Below, piece after piece: positions 17,838 through 28,449 of a stretch of DNA of 52,741 bases (the first letter of the stretch is position 1; each line of letters opens with the position of its first letter). Source of the DNA: Streptomyces bobili. Lineage in GTDB: Bacteria; Actinomycetota; Actinomycetes; Streptomycetales; Streptomycetaceae. The notes beneath the pieces are model-generated. The model saw nothing but the letters and a program-made list of their open reading frames with translations. It had not been told where the DNA came from and searched no databases. The stretch spans positions 1-52,741 of the forward strand of contig NZ_MUBA01000109.1 in assembly GCF_002154575.1 (NCBI RefSeq), read 5' to 3'. Made by a program: the position numbers and the translations under genes.

Positions 17838-19037
17838 ATGGCTGGTCGAGGGCGGGCGCGCGGATCCGGAGCCGTGGGGCTCGCGGTGCTGTTGCTCGTT
17901 CTGCTCGTGGGCTGCGGCGGGCGGCCCGCCACGGACACCGCCAGGGCCGAGGTGCAGCGGGTGCTGGACCGGCGGGCAGCCGCCGTCCTGGCCCATGACC
18001 GGGCCGCCTACGCCGCTACCGGGGACCCCGCCGCCTACACCAGGATGAGGGCCGTGCCGCTGGCCGCCTGGTCCTACCGGGTCACCGCCGTACGGTCCGG
18101 CGGGTCCGCCGCCGCCGTCGCGGCCGACGCGGAACTGAGCTACCGCATCGAGGGCCACGACAGGGCGCCGGTGACCGTGGCACGCACCCTGCGGCTGACC
18201 CGCGACGGGGCCGGGCGGTGGGCCGTGACCTCCGAGAAGCCCGCGCGGAAGGCCGGACAGCAGCTCTGGGACCAGGGCACGGTCACCGCCGTGCGGGGCA
18301 CGCACAGTCTCGTCCTCGGCGTCGGCCAGTCCGGCACCCTCCTGCGGAGCTTCGCCGGGCTGGCCGACCGGGCCGTCCCCGCGGTCTCGCAGGCGTGGGG
18401 CACCGACTGGGCCCGGCAGGTCGTCGTCCTCGTACCGAAGTCGCTGGACGGCATGGCGGCCCTGCTCGGCTCGCCGGCCTCCTCCTACCGGGGGATCGCC
18501 GCGGTCACCACGGGGGAGACGGGTGGCGGGCCCGACGCGCCCGCGGACCGGGTCATCGTCAACCCGGACGCCTACGCGATGCTCGGCCCCGTCGGACAAC
18601 AGGTGGTCCTCACCCACGAGACCACGCACGTCGCCACCCGTTCCGACACCAACGCGGCGACCCCGCTGTGGCTGTCGGAGGGGTACGCCGACTGGGTCGG
18701 GTACCGAGGTACCGGCCGCACCCCCGACGAGGCCGCGCCCGAGCTGCAGAAGGCCGTCCGCGAGGGCCGGATGCCGGGGGAGCTGCCGTCGGACCAGGAC
18801 TTCGGCTTCGCCGGGGACGCGGCACGGCTGGCGCGGGCCTACGAGGGCGGCTGGACGGCCTGCCGGATGATCGCCGAGCGGTGGGGCGAGGAGAAGCTCG
18901 ACGCGTTCTACCGGGCCGTGGGCGAGCACGGGAAGCGGCCGGGGGCGGTCGAGGAGGCGATGGAGAGCGTGCTGGGTACGGCCCTGGAGGACTTCACCGC
19001 CGGGTGGCAGCGGTACCTCCAGGAGGAGCTGGGCTGA
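17838..19037 (+). CDS. Predicted lipoprotein with gluzincin-type metallopeptidase motif
   Basis: 399 aa. Lipobox LLVGC (Cys near 26), an SnoaL/NTF2-like first half (about 30-135), then a domain with V-LTHETTHVATR (HExxH variant HETTH) and, about 20 residues on, LWLSEGYADWVG, where the Glu would be the third zinc ligand of gluzincins. An extracytoplasmic zinc peptidase is inferred; no substrate is known. ATG start with TACGAT seven bases upstream, suggesting a leaderless transcript of its own. Convergent with the PadR gene. Confidence 0.75.
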   Translation: MAGRGRARGSGAVGLAVLLLVLLVGCGGRPATDTARAEVQRVLDRRAAAVLAHDRAAYAATGDPAAYTRMRAVPLAAWSYRVTAVRSGGSAAAVAADAELSYRIEGHDRAPVTVARTLRLTRDGAGRWAVTSEKPARKAGQQLWDQGTVTAVRGTHSLVLGVGQSGTLLRSFAGLADRAVPAVSQAWGTDWARQVVVLVPKSLDGMAALLGSPASSYRGIAAVTTGETGGGPDAPADRVIVNPDAYAMLGPVGQQVVLTHETTHVATRSDTNAATPLWLSEGYADWVGYRGTGRTPDEAAPELQKAVREGRMPGELPSDQDFGFAGDAARLARAYEGGWTACRMIAERWGEEKLDAFYRAVGEHGKRPGAVEEAMESVLGTALEDFTAGWQRYLQEELG

Positions 19038-19053
19038 GCGGCGCCCCGGCCTC

Positions 19054-19578
19054 TCATTTCTCCAGCGTCGCGATCGCCTCTTCCAGCCAGGCCCGTTCGG
19101 CCTCACCCGTGGCCCGCGCCACCCGCAGCACGCCCTGCCGGAACAGATCCCCGGCCTCCTCCGCCGTCACGGGTTCGCCCTCCCGGTAGAAGAGGCTCGA
19201 CGGCGTCAGGAGGAAGTCCAGCCGGCGGCGCAGCACCGCCGCCTGCTCGTGCGGGTCGGGCAGGTGGCGCAGGAACGACAGGACGGTGTTGAAGCGGACC
19301 TGGTCGGTGATCTCGGTCGGCCGGGGGTGCCGCAGCCGTTCCAGCAGGTCCGCGCGGCCGGTCTCGGTCAGGGAGAGCACCCGGCGCGGGGCCGCGCTCG
19401 CGCCGTCCTCGGTGTGCTGGTCGAGCTTGCCGGCCGTCACCAGCCGGGTGATCGCCGGGTAGAGGGCGCCGTCGCTGACCGGGCGGACGTGGCCGCTGAG
19501 CGCCTTGATGCGCTCCTTCAGCTCGTACCCGTGCAGCGGCTGCTCGGCGAGGAAGCCGAGGATCGACAGTTCCAGCAT
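19054..19578 (-). CDS. PadR-family transcriptional regulator
   Basis: 174 aa. N-terminal winged helix (LELSILGFLAEQPLHGYELKERI ... VSDGALYPAITRLVTAGKL) followed by a helical C-terminal dimerisation domain, as in the PadR-s2/VirR subfamily. PadR proteins repress transporters next to them and are released by phenolics or toxic compounds. Divergent from the MATE gene; a 17-bp-arm palindrome lies 38 bases from both starts, the likely operator for auto- and MATE regulation. Confidence 0.93.
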   Translation of the reverse strand: MLELSILGFLAEQPLHGYELKERIKALSGHVRPVSDGALYPAITRLVTAGKLDQHTEDGASAAPRRVLSLTETGRADLLERLRHPRPTEITDQVRFNTVLSFLRHLPDPHEQAAVLRRRLDFLLTPSSLFYREGEPVTAEEAGDLFRQGVLRVARATGEAERAWLEEAIATLEK

Positions 19579-19615
19579 CGGCGGCTCCTTCTTGCGGTCA
19601 CCGGCGCCCTCATGC

Positions 19616-19662
19616 TACCTCTTGTCGAGCTACCTCGAAACGAGCTAGCTCGACAAGAGGTA
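19616..19662. promoter_or_regulatory. PadR operator candidate, 47-bp palindrome
   Basis: TACCTCTTGTCGAGCTA (19616-19632) and TAGCTCGACAAGAGGTA (19646-19662) are exact inverted repeats. The 13-base centre holds a second small repeat, CTCG-AAA-CGAG (19634-19644). It is centred in the PadR-MATE divergent region, 37 bases before the PadR ATG and 38 before the MATE GTG, so it probably overlaps both promoters. Confidence 0.8.
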
Positions 19663-19700
19663 CCTGGATCCGCAGGGCCGACGACGGAAGGGAGATCCCC

Positions 19701-21026
19701 GTGCGAAGCCACCGCGAGCACCTCGTCGCCCTCGCCCGCCCGGTCTACTTCTCGCTCCTCGCCTCCGTCGCCGCCGGTCTGATCAACACCGTCTGGGTCT
19801 CCCGGCTCGGCGGACCCGCCGTCGCCGCCGTCGCGGTCGCCACCACCGCCGAGAACGTGCTGCTCGGCATCGCCCTGGTCTTCGCCTCCGGCACGACCGT
19901 GCTGGTCTCGCGCGCCCGCGGCGCACGCGACCCGTCGGCCGTGCGCGCGGCCGTACGGGGCGGCTGGGCGCTGTGCGCGGCGGTCACCCCCGTCGTCGCC
20001 GGGGGCGGCTTCCTGCTGCGCGAACCGCTGGCCCGGCTGGTCCTCGGCGGCGACGACGGACCCGCGCTCGGCCTCGCCGTCGCCTACTTCGCGATCTCCA
20101 TGCCGGGGGTGGCCGTCTTCTTCGCGCAGAACCTCGTCGACGGCCTCCTCAAGGGCACCGGCGACACCCGCACCCCGATGCGCCTGGCCCTGCTCGCCAA
20201 CGCCCTGATCCTCGCCCTCGACCCGCTCCTCATCCACCTGTACGGCGTCCCGGGCGCCGCCGCCTGCACGGTGCTGTGCCGGTGCGTCGCCCTCGGCCTG
20301 GGCCTTCTCGCGCTGCGCCGCAACGCCCTGCTGAAGTCGGCCGCCGAGGCGCCGGCCGTCGCGTCGACCGGGGCAGCCCTGCGGCGGACGCTGACGACCG
20401 GGCTGCCGATGTCCCTCGACTTCACCGTGCGCCAGGCCGGCGCGCTCGCCCTGGTCGCCGTCGTCGCCCGGCTCGGGGTGACGGCCGTGGCCGCGTACGC
20501 GATCGCCTACAAGGTCCTGTACGTCGCCACCATGGCCTTCTACGCCGTCCGGCAGGCCGCCTCCATCCACACGGCGCACACCCTGGGCGCGGGGCGGCCG
20601 GAGCAGCGGCGGGCGATCGGACGGCAGGCGGTGCTCCTCTCCGGGACCGTCGGGCTCGTGGCGGCCCTGCTGCTGGCCGGCGCGGCGCCCTGGATCATGG
20701 CCGGCTTCGGCGCCGGGCCCGCGGTGGCGGCCGAGGGTGTGCTGTTCCTGCGCTGCGCGGGCCCGTATCTGCTGCTGACGGCCGGGTTCATCGCGCTCGG
20801 CGGGGTCTTCGAGGGCGGTGGGGAAGCGCCGGTGCTCCTGCGGGTGACCGTGCTCGGCACGGCCGTCCAACTGCCGCTCGCGTACGCCCTGTCGGGGCTC
20901 GGGCTGCCGGGGGTGTGCCTGGCGCTCGCGCTCTCGATGGCCGTGCAGTGCGCGGTGGTGGGCCTGCTGCTGCGGCGGGCGGGACGTCAGGAGGAGACCG
21001 GCGTGCCCTTGGCGCGGGTGGGCTGA
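19701..21026 (+). CDS. MATE-family multidrug/metabolite efflux transporter
   Basis: 441 aa with twelve hydrophobic helices in two homologous halves (about 10-215 and 225-425). The N-terminal half opens LARPVYFSLLASVAAGLINTVWVSRLGG and contains GTGDTRTPM, a MATE hallmark. It exports organic cations or metabolites in exchange for Na+ or H+. GTG start with GGAAGGGAG seven bases upstream. Paired with the divergent PadR gene as a self-regulated efflux cassette. Its last 40 bases overlap the 3' end of the convergent GT87 gene. Confidence 0.92.
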   Translation: MRSHREHLVALARPVYFSLLASVAAGLINTVWVSRLGGPAVAAVAVATTAENVLLGIALVFASGTTVLVSRARGARDPSAVRAAVRGGWALCAAVTPVVAGGGFLLREPLARLVLGGDDGPALGLAVAYFAISMPGVAVFFAQNLVDGLLKGTGDTRTPMRLALLANALILALDPLLIHLYGVPGAAACTVLCRCVALGLGLLALRRNALLKSAAEAPAVASTGAALRRTLTTGLPMSLDFTVRQAGALALVAVVARLGVTAVAAYAIAYKVLYVATMAFYAVRQAASIHTAHTLGAGRPEQRRAIGRQAVLLSGTVGLVAALLLAGAAPWIMAGFGAGPAVAAEGVLFLRCAGPYLLLTAGFIALGGVFEGGGEAPVLLRVTVLGTAVQLPLAYALSGLGLPGVCLALALSMAVQCAVVGLLLRRAGRQEETGVPLARVG

Positions 21027-22249
21027 CCGGGCCCGGTGGGCGGGGCGTCGGCGCGTGGCACCGTCGAGCGCCACAGCCGTACGGCCGCGGTGACCGTGGC
21101 CGTGGCGAGCAGGGTGTTGCGCAGGAACAGCAGGGCCAGACCGAGGGGATCGCTCGCGACGACGTGGCCGAACCAGACCGGGAACTCCAGCACCGTCACC
21201 AGGGACGCGGCCAGCACCAGGGCGGTCGGCGGTCCCATCCTGGTGTCCCGGAAGCAGAGGCAGACGGCGGCCAGGCCGACCAGCCACACCAGATACTGCG
21301 GGCTGATCACCCGACTGGTGACGGTGAACAGCAGGACGGCGGTGAAGGCGGCGTCCGCGAGCGTGTGCGGCGCGAACCGTCTCGCCCGCAGCCGCCACAG
21401 CAGCAGCCAGCCGAACGCGGCCACCGTCAGCCCGAGGGCCGCGTCGCTCACCACGCCCACGTGAGGGCCGACGAACTCCACCGAGCCGTAGCGGAGCAGC
21501 ACCTCGCCGCTCCAGCCGAAGTGCCGGGCCACATGGAGGACCAGGGCGCCCAGTGACTCCACCTCGGTGCCGCGGTCGCGCTGGGCGGACAGGAAGGCGA
21601 AGGCGCCCGGCGCGGTCAGCGCGAACAGGGCGGACAGGGCGCCGGCGGTGACGGCCGCCGCCCCCCAGGCCCGCCGCCGCACGGCACCGGCCAGCAGCAG
21701 TACGGGCCACACCTTCAGCAGCGCCCCCAGACCGGCCAGCGCGCCCATGACGCGGGGGTGCCGGACGCCCGCGAGCAGCGCGGCCACCGCCACCGCGGTC
21801 ACCATCAGGTCGTAGCGGGCGTACACCGTCGGGCCCAGCAGCGGGACGCCCGCCACCCAGACCAGGGCGCCGCGCGGGGAGCGGCCCGCGCGCAGCAGCA
21901 GTTCGAGGACGGTGAGGTCGGCGAGGAGGGCCAGGACGAAGAAGGCCGACGCGTAGTCCAGGAAGGGCAGCAGGCCGGGGGAGAGGATCGCGAGGGCGGC
22001 TGCGGGCGGGTACTGCCAGGTGACGTCGTCCACCGGGAAGGTGCCGGTGCTCAGCACGTCGTACCAGCCCCGGTAGATCACCGACACGTCCGTGGTGACG
22101 TCCGGGCCGGGGAAGACGTACACCTTGAACACGCAGAGCAGCAGCGCGAGCCGGGTCACGGCCCAGGCACCCAGCAGGCCTGCCGGCCCCGTCGGCCCTG
22201 TCGGTCCCGTCAGGTGGGTCGGGGAGCGTCTGTCGTCCATGAACTCCAT
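20987..22249 (-). CDS. GT87-type polyprenol-phosphate-mannose mannosyltransferase
   Basis: 420 aa (ATG 22249; ATG 22240 also possible). Ten or so membrane helices with the GT-C fold of family GT87 (DUF2029), including the acidic loop DVTTDVSVIYRGWYD after helix 1 and ARYDLM in helix 5. Family members such as Rv2181 and PimE add alpha-1,2 mannose to phosphatidylinositol mannosides or lipomannan using polyprenol-P-mannose. The Gly/Pro-Thr repeat GPTGPTGP near the N-terminus is an unusual cytoplasmic lead. Divergent from the PimB'-like gene, supporting a mannolipid role; acceptor inferred only. Confidence 0.82.
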   Translation of the reverse strand: MEFMDDRRSPTHLTGPTGPTGPAGLLGAWAVTRLALLLCVFKVYVFPGPDVTTDVSVIYRGWYDVLSTGTFPVDDVTWQYPPAAALAILSPGLLPFLDYASAFFVLALLADLTVLELLLRAGRSPRGALVWVAGVPLLGPTVYARYDLMVTAVAVAALLAGVRHPRVMGALAGLGALLKVWPVLLLAGAVRRRAWGAAAVTAGALSALFALTAPGAFAFLSAQRDRGTEVESLGALVLHVARHFGWSGEVLLRYGSVEFVGPHVGVVSDAALGLTVAAFGWLLLWRLRARRFAPHTLADAAFTAVLLFTVTSRVISPQYLVWLVGLAAVCLCFRDTRMGPPTALVLAASLVTVLEFPVWFGHVVASDPLGLALLFLRNTLLATATVTAAVRLWRSTVPRADAPPTGPGQPTRAKGTPVSS

Positions 22250-22295
22250 TTCTGCCCCTGTTCACACCCATTCGTTCAGATTGGTCAGAGTATGC

Positions 22296-22309
22296 GGATC
22301 ATATGATCC
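22296..22309. promoter_or_regulatory. 14-bp palindrome between divergent glycosyltransferase genes
   Basis: GGATCATATGATCC is a perfect palindrome in the 135-base divergent region, 47 bases from the GT87 start and 76 from the GT4 start. It could be an operator shared by both genes. Confidence 0.35.
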
Positions 22310-22384
22310 CCCGCCCGGCTGAGCGCGGGCCGTGCGGCACGGCCGGGCGCGGCTGTGAGAGGGGTTTGGATAGGGTCGGCGGCG

Positions 22385-23527
22385 ATGCACAAGACCCTGA
22401 TCGTGACGAACGACTTCCCGCCCCGCCCCGGCGGCATCCAGGCGTTCCTGCACAACATGGCGCTGCGCCTCGACCCCGAGCGCGTCGTCGTCTACGCCTC
22501 CACCTGGAAGCGCGGCCGGGAGGGCGTCGAGGCGACGGCCGCCTTCGACGCCGAGCAGCCCTTCACCGTCGTACGGGACTCCACGACCATGCTGCTGCCG
22601 ACGCCCGGCGCGACCCGGCGGGCCGTCGGTCTGCTGCGCGAGCACGGGTGCACGTCCGTGTGGTTCGGGGCCGCCGCGCCGCTCGGGCTGATGGCGCCCG
22701 CGCTCAGGAAGGCCGGCGCCCGCCGGCTGGTGGCCACCACGCACGGCCACGAGGCCGGCTGGGCCCAGTTGCCGGCCGCCCGGCAACTGCTGGGGCGGAT
22801 CGGTGAGGCCACCGACACGATCACCTACCTCGGTGAGTACACGCGCTCGCGGATCGCCACCGCGCTGAGCCCCGAGGCCGCCGCCCGCATGGTGCAACTG
22901 CCGCCGGGCGTCGACGAGAAGACCTTCCACCCCAACTCCGGCGGCGACGAGGTCCGCGCCCGTCTCGGGCTCACCGACCGGCCGGTGGTGGTGTGCGTCT
23001 CGCGGCTCGTCCCGCGCAAGGGTCAGGACACGCTGATCCGGGCCATGCCCCGCATCCTCGCCGCCGAGCCGGAGGCCGTGCTGCTCGTCGTCGGCGGCGG
23101 CCCCTACGAGAAGGACCTGCGCCGCCTGGCCCACGAGAGGGGGGTCGCCGCCTCCGTACGCTTCACCGGCTCCGTCCCCTGGTCGGAGCTGCCCGCCCAC
23201 TACGGCGCCGGGGACGTCTTCGCCATGCCGTGCCGCACCCGCCGGGGCGGACTCGACGTCGAGGGCCTCGGCATCGTCTACCTGGAGGCCTCCGCGACCG
23301 GCCTGCCCGTCGTCGCCGGCGACTCCGGCGGCGCCCCCGACGCGGTGCTGGACGGCGAGACCGGCTGGGTGGTGCGAGGCACCTCCCCCGAGGACACGGC
23401 CGACCGTGTCACCGCCCTCCTCGCCGACCCCGAACTCCGCCGCCGCATGGGCGAACGGGGCCGCCGGTGGGTGGAGGAACGGTGGCGCTGGGACCTGCTG
23501 GCGGAGGGCCTGAAGACGCTGCTCTAG
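22385..23527 (+). CDS. PimB'-like GT4 glycosyltransferase
   Basis: 380 aa. GT-B enzyme: the N-terminal Rossmann half starts LIVTNDFPPRPGGIQAFLHNMA, the linker and C-terminal half carry VSRLVPRKGQDTLIRA and the E-x7-E motif EGLGIVYLE that binds GDP-sugar. Closest in pattern to PimB' (Rv2188c, Cg2400), which adds the second mannose to phosphatidylinositol monomannoside; Streptomyces makes PIMs. ATG start with TAGGGT eight bases upstream and no Shine-Dalgarno, so probably leaderless. The stop codon overlaps the first bases of a MITE-like repeat. Confidence 0.88.
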   Translation: MHKTLIVTNDFPPRPGGIQAFLHNMALRLDPERVVVYASTWKRGREGVEATAAFDAEQPFTVVRDSTTMLLPTPGATRRAVGLLREHGCTSVWFGAAAPLGLMAPALRKAGARRLVATTHGHEAGWAQLPAARQLLGRIGEATDTITYLGEYTRSRIATALSPEAAARMVQLPPGVDEKTFHPNSGGDEVRARLGLTDRPVVVCVSRLVPRKGQDTLIRAMPRILAAEPEAVLLVVGGGPYEKDLRRLAHERGVAASVRFTGSVPWSELPAHYGAGDVFAMPCRTRRGGLDVEGLGIVYLEASATGLPVVAGDSGGAPDAVLDGETGWVVRGTSPEDTADRVTALLADPELRRRMGERGRRWVEERWRWDLLAEGLKTLL

Positions 23528-23712
23528 GGCCTGTCGTTTGGATCATGCCGGCGTCGCGGGGTCTGGCACGCACATCTGCGGCGTTGTCGTCCGTCGCGAT
23601 GGCTCCGCCATCACTCCCTCCTCCGCCTTGCAGCTGCACGCACCAGACCCCGCTCGGGTCAGCCGGGGACGAACCGTCGGTCACGGTCGGCCTGATCCAA
23701 ACGACAGACCCT
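23526..23712. mobile_element. MITE-like repeat with 20-bp terminal inverted repeats
   Basis: A 187-bp element bounded by AGGGCCTGTCGTTTGGATCA (23526-23545) and its inverted copy TGATCCAAACGACAGACCCT (23693-23712), 19 of 20 matching. A second, inner inverted repeat GCGGGGTCTGG/CCAGACCCCGC lies further in. It has no coding capacity for a transposase. The same kind of element is abundant in Streptomyces genomes, as far as I recall. No target-site duplication is clear. It starts within the TAG stop of the GT4 gene. Confidence 0.8.
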
Positions 23713-23772
23713 GGCCCCGCACTCGCGGACGGCGTCCCAATGCCCTCGCGGCCACTAGGCGGAACCGAATAA

Positions 23773-25428
<1,656 letters not shown>

Positions 25429-25441
25429 GGCAACGCGCGGA

Positions 25442-27238
25442 CTACTTCGCGTAGATCGCTTCGATCTCGGCCGAGTAGTCCTTCGCCACGACGTTGCGCT
25501 TGAGCTTCAGCGACGGGGTGAGGTGGCCCGAGTCCTCCGTGAACTGGGAGGGAAGAATGCGGAACTTCCGCACCGATTCCGCCTTCGAGACCGCGGCGTT
25601 GCCGTCGTCGATCGCCGACTGGATCTCGGACAGCAGGTCGGCGTCCTCGATCAGCGACGCCGCGGTGGAGTCCGCCGGCTTGCCGTGGTCGGCGGCCCAA
25701 CGGCCCAGGAACTCCTGGTCGATGGTGACCAGCGCGCCGACGAACGGCCGCCCGTCGCCCACGACCATGCACTCCGCGACCAGCGCGTGCGCCCGGATGC
25801 GGTCCTCGATCACGGCCGGGGCGACGTTCTTGCCGCCCGCGGTGACGATGATCTCCTTCTTGCGGCCGGTGATCCGCAGGTAGCCGTCCTCGTCGAGGGT
25901 GCCGATGTCGCCGGTGTGGAACCAGCCGTCGGCCAGCGCCTCCGCGGTCGCGGCGGGGTTGTTCCAGTACTCCTTGAACAGGTGCTCGCCGTGCAGCAGC
26001 ACCTCACCGTCGTCCGCGATGCGCACGACCGAGCCCGGCAGCGGCTGGCCGACCGTGCCGATCTTCTGCCGGTCCCACGGGTTGAACGCGGTCGCCGCAC
26101 AGGACTCCGTCAGGCCGTAGCCCTCCAGGACGGTGAAGCCGATGCCGCGGAAGAAGTGCCCGAGGCGCTCGCCCAGCGGGGCGCCGCCGGAGATGGCGAA
26201 CTCGCCCTTGCCGCCGAGCACCGCGCGCAGCTTGCCGTAGACCAGCTTGTCGAAGACCTTGTGCTTGATCCGTACGCCGATCGACGGGCCCGACGGGGAG
26301 TCCAGCGCCTTGCTGTACGCGATCGCCGCGTCCGCCGCCTTGTCGAAGATCGCGCCCTTGCCGTCCGCCTGGGCCTTGGCCCGCGCCGCGTTGTAGACCT
26401 TCTCGAACACGCGCGGCACGCCGAGGATCAGCGTCGGCCGGAAGGACGCCAGCTCGTCGGTGAGGTTCTTGATGTCCGGGACCATGCCCAGCTTGATCGG
26501 CGCCATCATCGGGGCGATCTGCACCAGGCGGCCGAAGACGTGCGCGAGGGGGAGGAACAGCAGCACGCTGCACTCGCCCGTGCGGAACAGCGGGCGCAGC
26601 CGTTCCACCACGTTGCCGCACTCGGCGAAGAAGCTGCGGTGGGTGAGCACACAGCCCTTGGGGCGGCCGGTCGTGCCGGAGGTGTAGACGATGGTGGCCG
26701 GGTCGTCGGCCTTGGCGAGCGAGCTGCGCTCCTCCACGGCCGCGTCGGAGACGTCCGTGCCGAGCCGCCGCAGCTCCTCGACGCCGCCGCCCTCGATCTG
26801 CCACACGTGCTTCAGCGCCGGGAGGGTGTCGCGCACCGACTCGACGGCGGCGGTGTGGTTGTCCAGCTCGACGACGCAGGCGGTCGCGCCCGAGTCGGAG
26901 AGGATCCACCGCACCTGCTCGGCCGAGCTGGTCTCGTAGATCGGCACGGTGACCGCGCCCGCGCTCCAGATCGCGAAGTCGAGCAGCGTCCACTCGTAGC
27001 GGGTGCGGGACATCAGGCCGACCCGGTCGCCGGGCTGGACGCCGGAGGCGATGAGGCCCTTGGCCGCCGCGTGCACCTCGGCGAGGAAGGCCGCGGCGCT
27101 CACGTCCTGCCAGACACCGTCGACCTTGCGGGCGATGACGGCGACGTCGGGATGCTGCGCGGCGTTTCTGCGGACGATGTCGGTCAGATTGCCGTCCGCG
27201 GGGACCTCGTACAAAGCCGGAAGGCTGAACTCGCGCAA
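25442..27238 (-). CDS. Long-chain fatty acyl-CoA ligase (FadD15-like)
   Basis: 598 aa. ANL-family adenylating enzyme that activates long-chain fatty acids with ATP and CoA. Motifs: TIVYTSGTTGRPKGCVLTHR (P-loop-like A3), GYGLTES, GWFHTGDIGTLDEDGYLRITGRKKE (A7/A8) and the C-terminal AMP-binding lysine region SLKLKRN. TTG start, behind GAGGAG nine bases upstream. The order PimB', FadD15 is also found in mycobacteria, where the two are adjacent; here cholesterol oxidase and a repeat lie between. Supplies acyl-CoA for lipids, presumably including PlsC further on. Confidence 0.93.
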   Translation of the reverse strand: MREFSLPALYEVPADGNLTDIVRRNAAQHPDVAVIARKVDGVWQDVSAAAFLAEVHAAAKGLIASGVQPGDRVGLMSRTRYEWTLLDFAIWSAGAVTVPIYETSSAEQVRWILSDSGATACVVELDNHTAAVESVRDTLPALKHVWQIEGGGVEELRRLGTDVSDAAVEERSSLAKADDPATIVYTSGTTGRPKGCVLTHRSFFAECGNVVERLRPLFRTGECSVLLFLPLAHVFGRLVQIAPMMAPIKLGMVPDIKNLTDELASFRPTLILGVPRVFEKVYNAARAKAQADGKGAIFDKAADAAIAYSKALDSPSGPSIGVRIKHKVFDKLVYGKLRAVLGGKGEFAISGGAPLGERLGHFFRGIGFTVLEGYGLTESCAATAFNPWDRQKIGTVGQPLPGSVVRIADDGEVLLHGEHLFKEYWNNPAATAEALADGWFHTGDIGTLDEDGYLRITGRKKEIIVTAGGKNVAPAVIEDRIRAHALVAECMVVGDGRPFVGALVTIDQEFLGRWAADHGKPADSTAASLIEDADLLSEIQSAIDDGNAAVSKAESVRKFRILPSQFTEDSGHLTPSLKLKRNVVAKDYSAEIEAIYAK

Positions 27239-27465
27239 GACTGCTGCTCCTCATAGGGCGCCGGCGCCACGACGTTGTGTGCTGCGACGGTGCGGTCCAA
27301 GGCTCGGGCAAGTGCTCGCGCATCGGTTGTTGAAATGCTGAGCACGACTGGACTGCCCGGACGTTACCCGCCGGTATGCCTTCTTCGACAGGGGGTCCCG
27401 GCGAGATGTTCGCTGCGTCACACAGATGGGTGTTGCAGTCCGTACGGTAGTCCACCCATTAACTG

Positions 27466-27475
27466 ACTGGCCAGT
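27466..27475. promoter_or_regulatory. Palindrome upstream of the acyl-CoA ligase gene
   Basis: ACTGGCCAGT, within TAACTGACTGGCCAGTAAC, in the 295-base divergent region between the acyl-CoA ligase and the metallophosphoesterase. It resembles short TetR-family half-site arrangements; the rest of this interval shows only a TACCCT -10 hexamer for the rightward gene. Confidence 0.25.
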
Positions 27476-27533
27476 AACCGCTATCTTCGCCGCCACTGTT
27501 CACGTATGCCGCACACGCCTACCCTTGATCGCC

Positions 27534-28331
27534 ATGGCCTCCACACCGTCGGGAAACCCCGGAACACGTATCCACGTGGTCAGCGACGTGCACGGCAACG
27601 CGCGCGATCTGGCCCTGGCCGGAGACGGCGCGGACGCGCTGATCTGCCTGGGCGACCTCGTCCTCTTCCTCGACTACGCCGACCACTCGCGCGGCATCTT
27701 CCCCGACCTGTTCGGCGTGGAGAACGCGGACCTCATCGTCGAGCTGCGCACGGCCCGCCGCTTCGCCGAGGCGCGCGAGCTGGGCGCCCGGCTGTGGAGC
27801 GGCGTCGGCGTGGACCGGGCCGCGGTGATCGAACAGGCGGTGCGCAAGCAGTACGCCGAGATGTTCGCCGCGTTCCCGACCCCGACGTACGCCACCTACG
27901 GCAATGTCGATATGCCGACCCTGTGGCCGGAGTTCGCCGGACCCGGCACCACCGTGCTCGACGGCGAGCGGGTCGAGATCGGCGGGTGGGTCTTCGGCTT
28001 CGTGGGCGGCGGCCTGCGCACCCCGATGCGTACCCCCTACGAGATCAGCGACGAGGAGTACGCCGCGAAGATCGAGGCCGTCGGCGAGGTCGACGTCCTG
28101 TGCACCCACATCCCGCCCGAGGTGCCCGAACTCGTCTACGACACCGTCGCGCGCCGCTTCGAGCGCGGCAGCCGTGCCCTCCTGGACGCCATCCGCCGCA
28201 CCCGCCCCCGCTACTCCCTCTTCGGCCACGTCCACCAGCCGCTCGTACGGCGGATGCGGATCGGATCCACCGAATGCGTCAACGTCGGCCACTTCGCCGG
28301 CAGCGGAAAGCCATGGGCCCTGGAGTGGTGA
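27534..28331 (+). CDS. Metallophosphoesterase (calcineurin-like)
   Basis: 265 aa. Binuclear-metal phosphoesterase with the ordered motifs D-x-H (VVSDVHGNARDL), GD (CLGDLV), GN-x-D (YGNVDMP), H (CTHIPPE) and GHVH (LFGHVHQPL). Substrate unknown; phosphoprotein, nucleotide or phospholipid are all possible. ATG 27534 chosen because the protein fold begins there and TACCCT lies eight bases upstream, pointing to a leaderless transcript; an in-frame extension to 27426 would run through the promoter. Confidence 0.88.
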   Translation: MASTPSGNPGTRIHVVSDVHGNARDLALAGDGADALICLGDLVLFLDYADHSRGIFPDLFGVENADLIVELRTARRFAEARELGARLWSGVGVDRAAVIEQAVRKQYAEMFAAFPTPTYATYGNVDMPTLWPEFAGPGTTVLDGERVEIGGWVFGFVGGGLRTPMRTPYEISDEEYAAKIEAVGEVDVLCTHIPPEVPELVYDTVARRFERGSRALLDAIRRTRPRYSLFGHVHQPLVRRMRIGSTECVNVGHFAGSGKPWALEW

Positions 28332-28449
28332 ACACCGGCGGTGAAGGCGGCTGGTCGGGCGCGCGGTAGCCTTCACGCTGCACACACGTGCGCACGCTCG
28401 CGCACGGGGGATCTCTCCCTACCGGCCCGCATCTGGAGGAGCCACCGCC

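Noticed and set aside
16575..19106. 843-codon minus-strand frame across the NlpC/P60 and lipoprotein genes
   Set aside because: Crosses three well-supported plus-strand genes and has Gly/Pro/Arg-rich translation without domains.
19518..22271. 917-codon minus-strand frame
   Set aside because: Overlaps PadR, MATE and GT87 genes in other frames; no domain, no ribosome-binding site.
25523..27256. 577-codon plus-strand frame opposite the acyl-CoA ligase
   Set aside because: Translation is Arg/Asp/His/Val-rich shadow; the ligase has all ANL motifs on the minus strand.
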